This document shows positions 1 to 11,869 of a DNA stretch of 64,000 bases, one piece after another (the first letter of the stretch is position 1; every line of letters begins with the position of its first letter). Made by a program: the position numbers and the translations under genes. The stretch comes from Panax quinquefolius (Eukaryota > Streptophyta > Magnoliopsida > Apiales > Araliaceae). The DNA lies in contig CM035160.1 in the NCBI GenBank assembly GCA_020205615.1, forward strand, positions 5,682,437 to 5,746,436. The letters run 5' to 3'. A model generated the notes under the pieces. The model was not told where the DNA came from. It saw nothing but the letters and a program-made list of their open reading frames with translations, and did no database searches.

Positions 1-1559
1 ATCCATAATAGTCAGATCAGATGTACCTTATATAACAGAGATTTTTTTTGAATAATATTTTATTTAGGGTTCCGTTCCACCATTGAAATATTCTTGTATC
101 TGCAGATTGCTTTTCTAAACAAACAAAACCTGATCTGGGACAGTTTGTTTCAGCTTATTGGGGGGCCAAAAAAAAAAAAAAAGGAAATCCAATAAGCTGT
201 TTCAAAAGTCAAAAGTTAGAAAATAAAAGCTGAAACAATCAGGCTTATTAATGCTTTGCTGGTGATTTCTGATGATAACATTTAACCCTTGCTACTTGAT
301 TTCAAGATTACTCCAGTGTTAAGTTGCATGTTCAAGGGAAAAATATACATCATATTTATACATATACTATATGTTAAAAAGACTATATTGTCCTTATACA
401 TATAAATCCAATTAAATACATTTGCTATCTATATATTTTGTCCTCAAGTTTGTTATACATCATATTTATAATGAAAAAAAAAAGGTGTATACACTTGGTC
501 GATCCTCAACTATAAATGAAACCATATTAAGCGAATTATTTTCTTAATTAATAGCAGCCTTTCTAATTTGAGCTATTTTATAACATAATTTATTGAAAAA
601 ATAAATCAAATACATATACACAAAATATTAAAAAACAAAAATATAGATTTATAAAATGATTAAAAAATCTTGTTAGTATATTTTAATAAATGATATATAA
701 TTTAGATTGCTATCTTATTAAAGGGTAATCCATAATATAGTTAATTGGTCCATTTAATTAAAAAAATTATTTTGACTTGGAATCAATTCATAAAATTTTA
801 AAATTCAAAGTAAATAGAAAATTATTTAGTCAATAAAATTTTAGATATTGTAAATTATTTTAAAAGAACTAGCAGTTACAAATTTATTAACTTTAAGATT
901 TAAATAAACGTGTATTAAATTTTAAAATTTTGTAAATTGACTTTTTAAACTAAAATGATTTTTTAAAAAAATTTTAAACAGAGGGGTGATCGAAGTAGGA
1001 ACTAAAAAAAATTATGATAGTAATTTAAATTTCATGAGCATAATTGATAGAGATTTGAAGATTTTTTTTTTGAGTAAAATAGGCAAGTCATGAAAATGTT
1101 AATTGGTTCCTCATTTATTAAGGGTAATATTGCCTGTTTGACATATAAGAGTGCAACAATTAATTTAGGATGTGCAAATATCCCTGCCTATTAATTAAGA
1201 ATCGATTCAAATTAGGATCGTAAATATAGATACAGATATAATAGAGAATTAATATTTTTATATAAAAAAAATGATATTTAACATAATATAAAAATATAAC
1301 TTTAACATGTGAACATATCATTTTTTATATAATAATGTAGGTTCTCAAAAAAAGAAAAAAGAAAACAGAAACTTGATTTTCATTTCCCTCTGAACACTTG
1401 TGAGAATTGATTTTTTATTTCGCCATTTATTATTATTATTATTATTATTTTTGAATTTTCCCCTTCCCAGCAAGCGGATGAGATGAGGGTGTGATTATTA
1501 CACCTTACAGGGTCACAAAGCTAAAAAGCTGAAACTCGTAAGCATAAAGAAAGGGCCAC
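1..1559. other. AT-rich intergenic DNA upstream of RanGAP
   Basis: No coding region is apparent on either strand. The stretch is very AT-rich with many short A and T runs and an (ATT)n microsatellite at about 1426-1450. The last 100 bases before 1560 become more GC-balanced, as expected close to a transcription start. The RanGAP promoter must lie here, but I could not assign a TATA box with confidence. Confidence 0.6.
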
Positions 1560-1633
1560 TTCTCTCCACTATACTGCTTGTCTAGGGTTTACAGTTTTCT
1601 CTCCGACTTCTAGGGTTTCGACTCTATCTGTTT
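1560..1633 (+). promoter_or_regulatory. Noncoding first exon (5' leader) of RanGAP with two telo-box-like motifs
   Basis: A pyrimidine-rich leader-like stretch ends at a consensus donor (GTAAGT at 1634-1639). It holds TAGGGTTT twice, at 1583-1590 and 1611-1618, the reverse complement of the plant telo-box core AAACCCTA, which is common near transcription starts of housekeeping genes. The matching acceptor is the AG at 5159-5160, just upstream of the RanGAP ATG. The exon's 5' boundary is a guess; the donor is well supported. Confidence 0.5.
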
Positions 1634-2114
1634 GTAAGTATATAATGATCCTAATACCTTTCAAACATGAATTAAATTTTATCGCTCATCTGATTTAAAC
1701 TGCGTGCATGCGAATCATTGATGTTTCCACAACTTTTAACGGATCTGTTGATTGTCATTGTTCTCGCAATTCAAATAAGCATTATTGTAAGCTTATTAGC
1801 CGCACTGACTTTGAATTAAACTCGCGTATCTGTGTAGATTTGATCTGTTGAAGTACATTTTGTTTTTGATGATACTCTTAATGTTACTCTAAGCTGTACT
1901 TATTTGTGTATATCATCTCGCTGTTCTGAATCTTAGAGCAATAATTGTATCCATAAAGTAAATGATTTTCAAAAATATGGAGTAACCTATAGAGTGAGGC
2001 CACAGAGAGAATGAATTTTCAGGACCTTATTTATCAAGGTTTTATAAAATAATTGGGAACGTTGGGGATTGTTGGGATGGCGATTTCAGGATGAACTTTT
2101 ACCTATGTTTTTTC

Positions 2115-3617
2115 CCGTGTTCTAAAAGCTGCTAGTCGGTCCCACGTCGGTTGGCTACCGACTAGAGGCTAGGAGATTAGTCGGGGATTAATCGACTAGT
2201 CGGATTTTCAATTATTTTTTGGCTAGTCGGATTTTCAATTATTTTTTTAAAATATATATTATCCTTCCTCCTTCATAAGTTATGAGTAAGTAGAATAACA
2301 TAAGTAACACAAATCATCAAATAAAAACATACATGAAAATTAAGTAAAACCAAATAGTTTGACACTCTAAGTTCAAAATCAATTAACCAAATCAAACTAA
2401 GTAGCATAAAATCAATAGTCAATCACTCCTCCTCTTCTCCATATCACTCCAAGCAGTGTTCTAAAAATCTTCGCCTAGCTCTGCCTAGGCCCCCTCTTGG
2501 CGTCCCGCCTAGCTCCGCCTAGGCCCCCTCTTGGCGTCCCGCCTAGGCCCTAGGCCCCCCTTAGCGCCTCGTCTAGGCGCTAGGCCCCCCTAGCGCCTCA
2601 CTTGGGTCCAAAGCGGCAAAAAAAGCCCTCTAGAAAATTAGGCGGTGCCTAGGTGGGGTTTAGGCGAAGAGGTTTTTTTATTCTAATAACTGCCCAAACC
2701 AAATCTTGATATATTTATTTTGCTAATGATTTACCATATTCATAATACAGGTTGTAGCATATCAAATCACAACAATAAGTGAACAATATCAAGTCAAAAT
2801 GGATAATTTTATTATAGTTGTAATTTTTTGAACTTGTACCAACTTTAAATTATATAAATGATTAAACATTTGTAATATTTTGTTTAATTCAATATAATTC
2901 TTAAATTTATGTTTAGTTTATTAAGTTTTAATATTGAATTAAATTCTTGAAATTTTAAATTTTATTATTTAATAGCAATCTTGTTTATGAATAAAACTAA
3001 TACGTTAAAAATATGTTTGAATTTTGAACAATTGCATGTTTGTGTTTGAACTTTGACATTAGCAATATGGATGTGTTTGGACTTTAAGCAAAGAACTTTA
3101 TTATCTTTATTATAGATTGTTTTGCTTTATATTATTGTTTGGTTTGGATAAATATAAGATAAAATATTAAAATTGACTTATAATAAAAAATTCCGCCTAC
3201 GCCCCCTAGGCGCTAGGCCCCCACTGGCCGTCCGACTCCCGCCTAGCGCCTTTTAGAACATTGACTCTAAGACTTGCTCTCCATCGGACTCAAACTCATA
3301 ATTCTCATCTTTCTCTTCGTTGTCATCATCTTCCGACATAAACTCGTCTTCATCTAGTTCTCGCACATTTATACCACTTCTTCTAAGTAGAAGGACCTCA
3401 TCCGCTCCCATTTTTTCCGATTTTCCCGACTTGTTCCGATTTTCCCCGACTTGTTCCAATTTTTTGATTTACTCTAACTGGGCGACTTACCCGACTAGTC
3501 GCCGACTGGAGCCCGACTAAGTCGGCCAACGACTAAATCAAAAGACTAGGCCCTAGTCGAATCGTTGAGGATCCGACCCCGACTTAGTCGCCGACTAGGC
3601 CGACTTTTAGAACATTG
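2115..3617. mobile_element. Outer hAT-type DNA transposon, nonautonomous
   Basis: The ends are imperfect inverted repeats of the form CAGTGTTCTAAAA / TTTTAGAACATTG. They are flanked by a perfect 8-bp duplication, GTTTTTTC, at 2107-2114 and 3618-3625; an 8-bp target duplication is diagnostic of the hAT superfamily. Subterminal regions are rich in GACTAGTCG-like motifs on both sides (2130-2235 and 3480-3605). A minus-strand ORF at 3253-3459 ends in a very acidic stretch and may be a remnant of coding sequence, but I do not recognise it. The element is split by a second hAT element at 2454-3263. Confidence 0.8.
2454..3263. mobile_element. Inner hAT-type element nested in the outer one
   Basis: Its termini (CAGTGTTCTAAAA at 2454; TTTTAGAACATTG ending at 3263) match those of the outer element. 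Flanks ACTCCAAG (2446-2453) and ACTCTAAG (3264-3271) form an 8-bp target duplication with one mismatch. Subterminal arrays are different from the outer element: repeated GCCTAGGC / GGCGCTAGG-type motifs at 2470-2660 and 3190-3250. No transposase ORF is visible in its 810 bases. Confidence 0.78.
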
Positions 3618-5181
3618 GTTTTTTCTGATGTAGGCCAAATCTGTAGACCAATAGTGGCATGACTGTGTCATCAACTCGGGGCAAAAGATACTACTGATTG
3701 GAGCATTAACCCGGTCAAACCCCTTGCACGATTGTCATTAAACAACCAAACCCCTAATTCGGGACTACACTGATACTACTACTAATCCAACTTAAGACTC
3801 CAAGTAGCGCTAGAGGTATAGTTATAAGCCGCCAGCCATGTAGTAGGGATTTTGGTCTCATTATATATTTCGATCTAACTTAAGTTTCGGAGAATTCCAT
3901 ATAAATTTGAAAAACCTTTGTAGTCCAATTTCATCTTTTCATGTTATTGAAGAAGTTTCCTGTCTTATCACCGAAATTCTTCCACAAATTCTGACTATTT
4001 TATTTGATAAGTTACGCAAGGTTTTTTAGAATAAATATCTATCATTTATATCTCTCTTGCCCCCCCCCCCCCCCTCCTCTTTAAGCCAACCTGAACATGT
4101 ATCACTTACTTACCACCTTTGTTACCATCTCCATTAGCACCATTCTTACGTCGTCCTAACAAGTTACACTTTTATGCATAATTTTGTGATTTTTTTCTTT
4201 TTCATTGCTTTTAAAAGCAAAGGGAGTAGAAGCAAATAAAGTGCTTAGGTTGCTTCTTACCGAACAGTTGAGTTTATGATGCATTGTTGTTTTTCTTAAT
4301 CTTTGTATATTATTCTTTTACTAGAACCTTGTGTATTTTATTACTTGCCAACTTTCCCAGCTCCATAAGATCTAGTAGAATAAGTGGAGTTGATATACCA
4401 TAACAAGAATATGGTTTATGCCTTTCACTTTCTTAAAATGGAAATGCATTGCACTGACACGATTTATGATACTACTGGAGTGAAACAAGGGATCTAAAGA
4501 AGAACAGGGGCTAAACAATATTAGTTACGAGTAAACCTTTGAGTGTTTCTGTAAAAAATTTCCCAAATTTTGGTTTGGAGATAAACATCAGTTGTAAGGT
4601 CTGAGACAATCCAGAATGCTGTTTATCATATCACAATCAACTGTGTAAGCCTACTTAGGTATTGAACTTCTACTATTTTTTGTTGTTGTATGTGTTCTTA
4701 AACTGACGTATGACTGCATTACTTTTTCACCAGTGTTCTCTAAGACCATGGTTCAGAATTTCATTTCGATTGGCGGAAAAATGGAAAATTTGTGGTGAAG
4801 TTTTGAATGTTCCCATCATATTTCTGCTAATTACGGTCATTTCACATAAGTTTTGATTGTTTCAATTATTTTGAAAAGAAAAACTTTTCGAACTTTTTGA
4901 CCATTTTGAGAGAAACTTTAATCCATGTTTAAGATCATAAATCTTGGTCCTTTTCCCATGATGTCTATCATTTTCCAACAACTCTTGTTGCCATGCATAA
5001 TAATGACGTGTGCTTTTAAAAAAAAGAAAAGGCTTGTAGGACTTGAAATCTGAAAAAGCTGGTGGATTTTTTGTTCCACTGATTGCTGGCTTCTAATTTT
5101 CTATTTGAATATATTAGTTGATTTGTGAGTTTTTCTAAGTTCTAACTATGGCTGTGATAGGTGGTTCCAGGTTACTTCGAG

Positions 5182-6780
5182 ATGGATTCTGCAGCACAAA
5201 ATCGCTCAATCTCTATCAAACTGTGGCCCCCTAGCCAAAGTACCAGGTTAATGCTTGTGGAGCGAATGACCAAGAATCTTACTACTCCATCTATTTTATC
5301 TAGGAAATATGGCCTTCTTAGTAAAGAAGAAGCTGAGGAAAATTCCAAGAAAATAGAATCACTTGCTTATGTGTCTGCAAACCAACACTTTGAGAAGGAG
5401 CCAGATGGTGATGGAAGTTCTGCAGTGCAACTTTATGCTAAAGAATCCAGTAAGCTTATGCTGGAAGCTGTCAAAAAAGGCCCAAAATCAAAGAAGGATG
5501 GAGAAGTAAACATATCTGATGAAGTTACTGCATCTCTCGAAACTGTATTTGATATATCTGGAGGTCGCCGAGCCTTTATTGATGCAGAGGAGGCTGAAGA
5601 GCTGTTTAAACCACTGAGGGTGCTGGGAAGTAAATATAGGAAGATATGTTTCAGCAATAGAAGTTTTGGCTTAGATGCTGCCCGTGTTGCTGAAGCCGTT
5701 TTGTCATCTCTCAAGGATCAATTGACAGAAGTGGATCTATCAGATTTTATTGCAGGAAGACCAGAGGCGGAAGCTCTTGAAGTCATGAAAATATTTTCAT
5801 CGGTTCTGGACGGTTGCGAACTGAGGTATTTAAATCTTTCTAATAATGCCTTGGGGGAAAAGGGTGTAAGGGCATTTGGGAGCCTCTTAAAGTCACAGCG
5901 TAATTTGGAAGAGCTTTATCTAATGAACGATGGTATCTCAGAGGAAGCTGCACGAGCAGTTTGTGAATTAATTCCTTCAACTGAGAGACTGAAGGTGCTT
6001 CAATTTCATAATAACATGACAGGCGATGAAGGGGCAATTGCTATTTCAGAACTTGTGAAACATTCTCCTGTATTGGAAGATTTCCGGTGTTCTTCCACAA
6101 GGGTGGACTCTGAAGGGGGAGTTGCTTTAGCTGAAGCTCTTGGGACATGTACCCATCTAAAGAAGCTTGATTTGCGTGACAATATGTTTGGTGTCGAAGC
6201 TGGAGTTGCTTTGAGTAAAGCACTACCGGGATTTGCCAATCTCACTGAAGTCTACCTTAGTTACCTGAATCTAGAGGATGAAGGGTCTATAGCTCTCGCT
6301 AATGCTCTCAAGGTGTATGCTCCTTCACTCGAAGTTCTGGAGATGGCCGGAAATGACATTACTGCCAAAGCGGCCCCTGCTTTGGTGGGCTTAATAACTT
6401 CAGGACATTCGCTAACTAAATTAAACTTGTCTGAGAATGAATTGAAGGACGAGGGTGCTATTTTAATTGCGAAGGCTTTGGAACAGGTTCGGGGCCAATT
6501 AATTGAAGTTGATCTGAGCACAAACTTAATTAGAAGGGCTGGTGCTAGGCTCTTGGCTCAGGCTGCTATGGCCAAACCTGGGTTTAAGCTGCTGAACATC
6601 AATGGAAATTTCATTTCTGATGAGGGTGTTGATGAGATTAAGGATGTATTCAAAAGTATTCCTGCTATGCTGGGTCCTATGGATGAAAATGATCCTGAAG
6701 GAGAAGACTATGGTGACGAGGCTGATGAAGATGAACTGGAATCCAAACTCAAGGGCCTTGAAATCAAGCAGGAGGAATAA
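5182..6780 (+). CDS. RANGAP1: Ran GTPase-activating protein 1 (RanGAP1), WPP-domain plant type
   Basis: Encodes 532 residues in one exon. RanGAP stimulates GTP hydrolysis by Ran, keeping Ran in its GDP form in the cytoplasm for nuclear transport and spindle/phragmoplast functions. The N-terminus carries the plant-specific WPP targeting domain (WPP at residues 15-17, followed by STRLMLVERMTKN), which anchors RanGAP at the nuclear envelope and cell plate through WIT/WIP partners. A leucine-rich repeat domain follows from roughly residue 190 to 490, with units such as LRYLNLSNNALGEKG and LLNINGNFISDEG. An acidic tail begins near residue 500. I recall the Arabidopsis RanGAP1 as similar throughout and of nearly the same length. 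The start is the ATG at 5182; an in-frame GTG at 5161 lies right after the splice acceptor and is leader. The gene is convergent with CSP41a. The frame is intact. Confidence 0.95.
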   Translation: MDSAAQNRSISIKLWPPSQSTRLMLVERMTKNLTTPSILSRKYGLLSKEEAEENSKKIESLAYVSANQHFEKEPDGDGSSAVQLYAKESSKLMLEAVKKGPKSKKDGEVNISDEVTASLETVFDISGGRRAFIDAEEAEELFKPLRVLGSKYRKICFSNRSFGLDAARVAEAVLSSLKDQLTEVDLSDFIAGRPEAEALEVMKIFSSVLDGCELRYLNLSNNALGEKGVRAFGSLLKSQRNLEELYLMNDGISEEAARAVCELIPSTERLKVLQFHNNMTGDEGAIAISELVKHSPVLEDFRCSSTRVDSEGGVALAEALGTCTHLKKLDLRDNMFGVEAGVALSKALPGFANLTEVYLSYLNLEDEGSIALANALKVYAPSLEVLEMAGNDITAKAAPALVGLITSGHSLTKLNLSENELKDEGAILIAKALEQVRGQLIEVDLSTNLIRRAGARLLAQAAMAKPGFKLLNINGNFISDEGVDEIKDVFKSIPAMLGPMDENDPEGEDYGDEADEDELESKLKGLEIKQEE

Positions 6781-7497
6781 TTACAATATGTCAATCATCT
6801 TGGCATCACCTGCCTTGCTATTTTTGTTGTTATAGGATATGGATTAAAAGACGGATGTGTGTTTAAGCTAGTACAGCTTATGATAACCGCTTACGAGACT
6901 CATTTATGAGCAGATCAGGACCATATTTTTTTGTTTTGTAGTTCTCAAGGTTTCAGTACTTCCTGAATATGCTTGTTGCATTCTTTAGTGCAGCTTGAAA
7001 TTGGTTTTGGTAATTGATATGGCAGCATTGTTGTACTGTTTTTATTGGCTATGATAGTCTTTCCCTTGGTTGCTGGTGAATGGTGATAAGTGTGTGCACC
7101 AGATTTGATGTGTAGTGCTATTTTTCTCGTGGATGAAGTACACCTGATTAAAAGTTTTAGTTCTTAGGCTTGGTAACTGGAGTAAGGTGGAAAGGAATTA
7201 GATCTCAGTATGTAATTACCAATGACAATAATATTAATGGACCTCAACCAACTTTGAAAGCTCATTGCTCATCCAATGCTGCTCCTTCAAGTAGCTAACA
7301 GATGAAATTTTACATGGACCGTCTTTATCTATGGAATGTGCATTTGTTAACAAAAAGCTCCTTAAAATATATAATTTCTTTTTGTGTACTCAGGATAACC
7401 AAATTTTCCTACATTGATTATTAACCACATCAAAAAAAATAAAAATAAATACATATCTTGTTATACAACAAAGAATGGATTACTTGGAATTCACTTA
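6781..7497. other. Convergent intergenic region holding two 3' UTRs
   Basis: RanGAP (+) and CSP41a (-) point at each other with 717 bases between their stop codons. No further gene is visible. The sequence is T-rich after 6781, as plant 3' UTRs are, but I could not fix either polyadenylation site. Confidence 0.6.
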
Positions 7498-10400
7498 TCA
7501 CACAGCTACTGACACTTTCAGTGATTCCAATATCTTATCATCTATCTCAAATTTTATTACCTTCTTGTCTCTCCCATTCTTCACATACTCGTCAAACCGC
7601 TCCTTCAAGTCAACTGGAAGGTTTGTAGTAGAAGTCCATCCCAGAATGTCCTTAGCAGCTCTTGGTTCTGCATAGAAGTGCTGCAAAAGTAATTTGATCG
7701 TTAAGAATTAAGATTTTAGATTTGTTTCACATTGAAGAGTTAGAATGCTAGGAATATCTCCTTTATTTTATGCTCTAAATAGTTTCCTCTATGGTGTATA
7801 AGACACTATGTAGCTCTCATTTTGTTCTAGCTCAAAACCTTATTGGTTTACTTCCCCACTTAATTTTGTTCCGAGGATATTCCAAGTGACTTGGTGCAAT
7901 AATGGAGTCCTTATATAATATTCCAAGTTTTTGAGATTTAGGTAAGTTGGGAAATGTGACTTTATTTGTTGCAAAGATATCTTCATACCATATTCCGGAA
8001 AGGAAAAGCTTTCTTTGCATCAACACCAACAGCTTTTGGATCGTAATGCACAATCTCAACAGGTAGGCCAGCAGCTTGAGCACATAGTTTGGCAATTCCA
8101 TCCAGTGTCACAGCACGATCACCGACGCAGTTGAAGATTTTACAGCTTGCAGCAGCTGGATTCTCGACTGCTAGAGTGAGCATAGATGATAAGTCCTTAA
8201 CATGAGAGATGTTGGTCAGCTGCATACCAGAGCCAGGGATCGGAACTGGTCTTCCCCGAACAATGCCTGTTTAAAATTCATAAATGCACACATCAACGAT
8301 ATGAAAAATCGCAACATTATGAGGACAACTGTCAGGTCAACACACAAGCTATAGAAAGCAATGAACTACTGTGTTTAGTTAGAATGTTTAGTAAGCTTAA
8401 ATACATTGTTATGAAGTTTTACGCGACGAAGAAATGTATGTCTATAGCCACTTGGGTAAAAAGTACAAGTAAAGGCATAACGAAAGTCAAGGCCACTATT
8501 GGCTTTAGACAGATTGAAAACCTAAGAAAAAATCTGAAAATAGTGCTCAAATCATGCACTTACGATCAAAGAACCATTCCTCACAATCCTTGTTGTTACC
8601 GGATCCAATCATGTACTGTGGACGAAATGATGCCCAGTTACTAAAAATCTCTGAGATGTATTTCTCTACCCCAACATGACCAGCGTCTTTAACAAAATCC
8701 TGTAATATAGAGTATTTACTTTAAACGATCAAAATTCTGCCCTATATAATTGTAACTATAAGTGTTAATACGAAATATACCCATTCAACATGAGGAGGCT
8801 CATCAGTTGGTTTGTAAATTCCTGCGCTGCTTATAAACAAAAATTGCTTTACACCAGAACTCTTGGCCCAATCTGCAACAGGCCTATGAAAAATTAAAGA
8901 GATTATTATTTGTATCATAATTCATAACTTAGCAAAATACGAAAAGAAAAAGTGGGTAGATAAGCTCAACTATTTAGTTTTAGTCTTGTAGACTTCATTA
9001 GGCGAATTAAAGCAAGGCCAAGGATGTGGACATATTGAGACACTTATGTGCAAGAAGAAAGCTTGAGAAGTTGGTAATATATATAAGGCCCAGTTTGGAA
9101 TGGCTATGGGAGAATGGATTCTGCTCCTTTGATATTTCATCATATTTCTAGCTTTTTATTAATTAAGTTTTTGCACTTTCTCATTGGAAGTTGAACTGTT
9201 GAAGTAGGTGTTGAGCATAGGAGGATGGAGGCCATAGTCCTTTGAACCCTCCCCCACTATAACCTCTTGGCCAAAAACCTCCTCATCGCATTTATTTTAG
9301 CTTCTTATTTTCTCTCTTTAAAATCTATTACATATATGAAGATATTTATACATTATAAATGCACAACTTAAAAGAATGCATTCTATTTCCAAATCCATCC
9401 TCCAGTGATATTTTAATGAGTTATTAAGCTTAGTGACATGACCTAAATGTCTGAAGCAAATCAGCCTGGATGAAGAAAAATTCAACAAGACAGAAATAAT
9501 CCCAAGTTACAATTAATTCAATCCTGCATGGTCACAGGCTCTAATACCAGCGCACAAAAGCTTTAATAATTTTGACATCACAAATTCCAAGTTGCTTATA
9601 AAATGGGTTTGATGGCAAGGTTTGCATCTAGTTTAGTTCCTCATTGTTCACCTATGTGAATTTCAAATTGAGTCCTTGTACAGCGACATTGTTTTGGCGA
9701 CATTGTAGCGACATTTTTTTTTGTTTTTTTTTTTTGTAGTACCTCTAAAAAAAATGTATAGTATTTATTCCAACTGAAATTTTTATAAAAAACAGTGTTT
9801 TAGGTGTAATTTGGATACATACAAGAAACAGGGCCTTTATAGTCTGTACAATCTTGTTTCTTGTATGTATTCAAATTACATTTAAAACACTGTTTTTTAC
9901 AAAAAAATTCAGTTAGAATAAATATTATACATTTTTTGGGAGGTACTACAAAAAAAAAATATCACTAAAAAATGTCCCCTAGACTTATTGTTTCAAATTT
10001 TAATGATTTTTTAATTTTCAGGGCCTAACTTCCTCTGTCCAAAACTTAGCAGCCACTTCAACATCCAACCAATTTACACAAGGTGATAACTAAATAAAAT
10101 CTCTACATCCCCAAATGGGAAAATAACAAGGCATCACAATCTATAAGGCCAAGAGAATTTATGAATCAATGTCAATTCTAAAGGGCACAAACCTCACAGT
10201 ATCCAAGTCTTTCCCATTGTTATCCAACACTACATCAAATGCTGAACCCTCCAAAACCTTCCCAATTTCTGAGGGGTTACCCCATACTGTCTTGCCACCA
10301 GCACTAACAATTTCCTGCAAATTTCCAACAACCCCAGAAACAATTTATGAAAAATATTGGAATTTCACAAAAGTTGTGAAAATTAAAAAGATTTGGGGTT

Positions 10401-10911
10401 ATTAATTAACAAGCCATTTCATAAAACGGTAAGCAAAGATACCGAATCAAATTTCACAGAATACCCAAAAACAGAACAGAAAAAAGAAAAAGAAAAACAC
10501 AGAATATATAAATAAAGATTGAATCTTTACAGAGAATCTGGTGAATGGGGGCTTGTTCATCTTATCCGAGCTCTCTTCTCCAACAGTCAATATGGTGACT
10601 TGATGGCCAGAACCCAGAAGCTGTTTAGCAAAATAGAAGCCAATGACTGCATGCCCGCCACTATTGGTATTGACTATGAGCACTTTCTTCTTCTCTGCAG
10701 AAGAACAGGCCTTAACAGTGAAGGAGGAGAGAGAATTACTCCTTGCATGATATGTACTATTATGAGCAATGAAGAGAGAGAAAGAGGAGAGATACTGAGA
10801 GGATGCAGAGGAGAGAGTAAGGCGTTGAGGAAGAGAGAGGGAAGGTGTGGGAAGATTGGAAGATGGAGAGGTACAGAGGAGTGAGGATGAGGAAGCAGAA
10901 AGAGTGGCCAT
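7498..10911 (-). CDS. CSP41A: Chloroplast stem-loop binding protein CSP41a, six exons
   Basis: Predicted exons (minus): 10531-10911, 10193-10314, 8781-8883, 8564-8699, 7989-8266, 7498-7680. All introns are GT-AG and the exons join in phase to a 400-residue protein, close to the ~406 residues I recall for Arabidopsis CSP41a. CSP41 proteins are atypical short-chain dehydrogenase/reductase-fold RNA-binding endonucleases of the chloroplast that stabilise or process plastid mRNA and rRNA. Residues 1 to about 68 are Ser/Thr-rich and acid-poor, fitting a transit peptide. A Rossmann-type glycine motif ([15 protein letters not shown]) lies at residues 77-91. Further family hallmarks are [16 protein letters not shown] (exon 3), [17 protein letters not shown] (exon 4), [14 protein letters not shown] (exon 5) and [15 protein letters not shown] (exon 6). 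The 1.3-kb second intron carries a palindromic MITE. Confidence 0.95.
9736..9949. mobile_element. Palindromic MITE in CSP41a intron 2
   Basis: Two arms of roughly 95 bases are near-perfect reverse complements around a loop of about 25 bases. The outer ends are GTAGTACCTC (9736) and GAGGTACTAC (ending 9949), with A/T runs beyond both ends that extend the pairing. The size, full-length foldback and absence of coding sequence fit a miniature inverted-repeat element. The superfamily was not determined. In the CSP41a pre-mRNA it would form a long hairpin that is spliced out. Confidence 0.7.
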
Positions 10912-10953
10912 TGACGACTGTCAATTGCTTTACGAGAAGCAGCACCAACAATA

Positions 10954-10967
10954 TTTTTTATATATAG
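10954..10967 (-). promoter_or_regulatory. Candidate TATA box of CSP41a
   Basis: On the minus strand this reads CTATATATAAAAAA, about 43 bases upstream of the CSP41a ATG. That would put transcription start only some 10-15 bases before the start codon, giving an unusually short leader, so a weaker upstream TATA could be the true one. Confidence 0.35.
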
Positions 10968-11279
10968 ATTAGATTGAGAATCATTAAATATACAAATTTT
11001 CGGATTAGATTAAAATAAAGTTAACTTCATAATAAATTGGTCAATTGATTATTATAATACTCACAAAAATGATTAGCATGAAATTTATTTTTAGGTAAGT
11101 TGATCAATTGACCAATAAAATCTTGACACGCAGCGGGTGAGGCTACGTATTAAAGATTCTATTAATCAATCGATTAACTTACATACGATCTCATGCAATG
11201 ACACATGAGAGATCACCTTCATACTCAGACGTTGTATTATCATCAGATTGGTCAATTGACCAAAATTAACTTGATACTA

Positions 11280-11830
11280 ACCACCCCAATTTTTCTATTC
11301 CAAATTGATGAATTTACAATTTTAGGAGGGGGCAAAAACATCAAAAACTAATTTTAATTTCAAAAATAACTAAATTTAATTATTAATTTTTTTAAAAAAA
11401 AATTAAAAAATAATAATTCTTTTAACTAATGATTATAATAATTTCATAAAAATACACAGAATAGTATATCGAGAAAATAATTATCCGCTCTGTAAAATGA
11501 GTAAATTTTCACAAAAAACATATACTTTAAAAAATAACATATTAAAAAATAATTAATTTTTTAAAATATTAGTAATATTTCATAAAATATATATGCAAAA
11601 AAAATATTTTGAAAATAAATATACTCTACTAAAATTACAAACGGTTTTTGATATTTTTATCCCTTGTAAAACAAAAATGACTCAATTTGGTCCAAAATTT
11701 TACCAACCCAAGTAAGTTAAAGCCCTACATATATAATATAATGATATAAAAGTGTTTTTTTTATTAATTAAATCCTAATAGAATATTAACACATATATAA
11801 TCTAGTTGTCAATATTCTATTCTATTTTTA
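11280..11830 (+). repeat. F-box upstream region, inverted copy at 16440-17065
   Basis: The AT-rich sequence upstream of the F-box gene recurs in reverse complement near 16440-17065. Shared stretches include GATGAATTTACAATTTTAG, AAAAACATCAAAAACTAATT, and a pair of CCAACCCAA ... AGCCCTACAT segments. Promoter and 5' coding half were therefore duplicated together in inverted orientation. The stretch is gene-free and presumably holds the F-box promoter. Confidence 0.7.
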
Positions 11831-11869
11831 TTTCCAAGTTCCAACTCTCAACCTTATCAAATTATCTCC

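Larger units (their letters stand above)
1634..5160 (+). other. Long 5'-leader intron of RanGAP
   Basis: This inferred 3.5-kb intron starts GTAAGT and ends GATAG, placing the RanGAP ATG 22 bases into the next exon. It contains two nested hAT-type elements (2115-3617), a C homopolymer of about 15 at 4060-4075, and otherwise T-rich noncoding sequence. Leader introns are common in plant housekeeping genes. RNA-seq junction reads would confirm the join; a separate start nearer 5100 cannot be excluded. Confidence 0.5.

Noticed and set aside
5161..5181. Upstream in-frame GTG start for RanGAP
   Set aside because: It follows a splice acceptor directly and is not ATG; the conserved N-terminus begins at ATG 5182.
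10447..10530. Continuation of the first CSP41a exon frame to residue 154
   Set aside because: The extra residues are intron read-through past a GTAAAG donor; joining to 10314 restores the family sequence.
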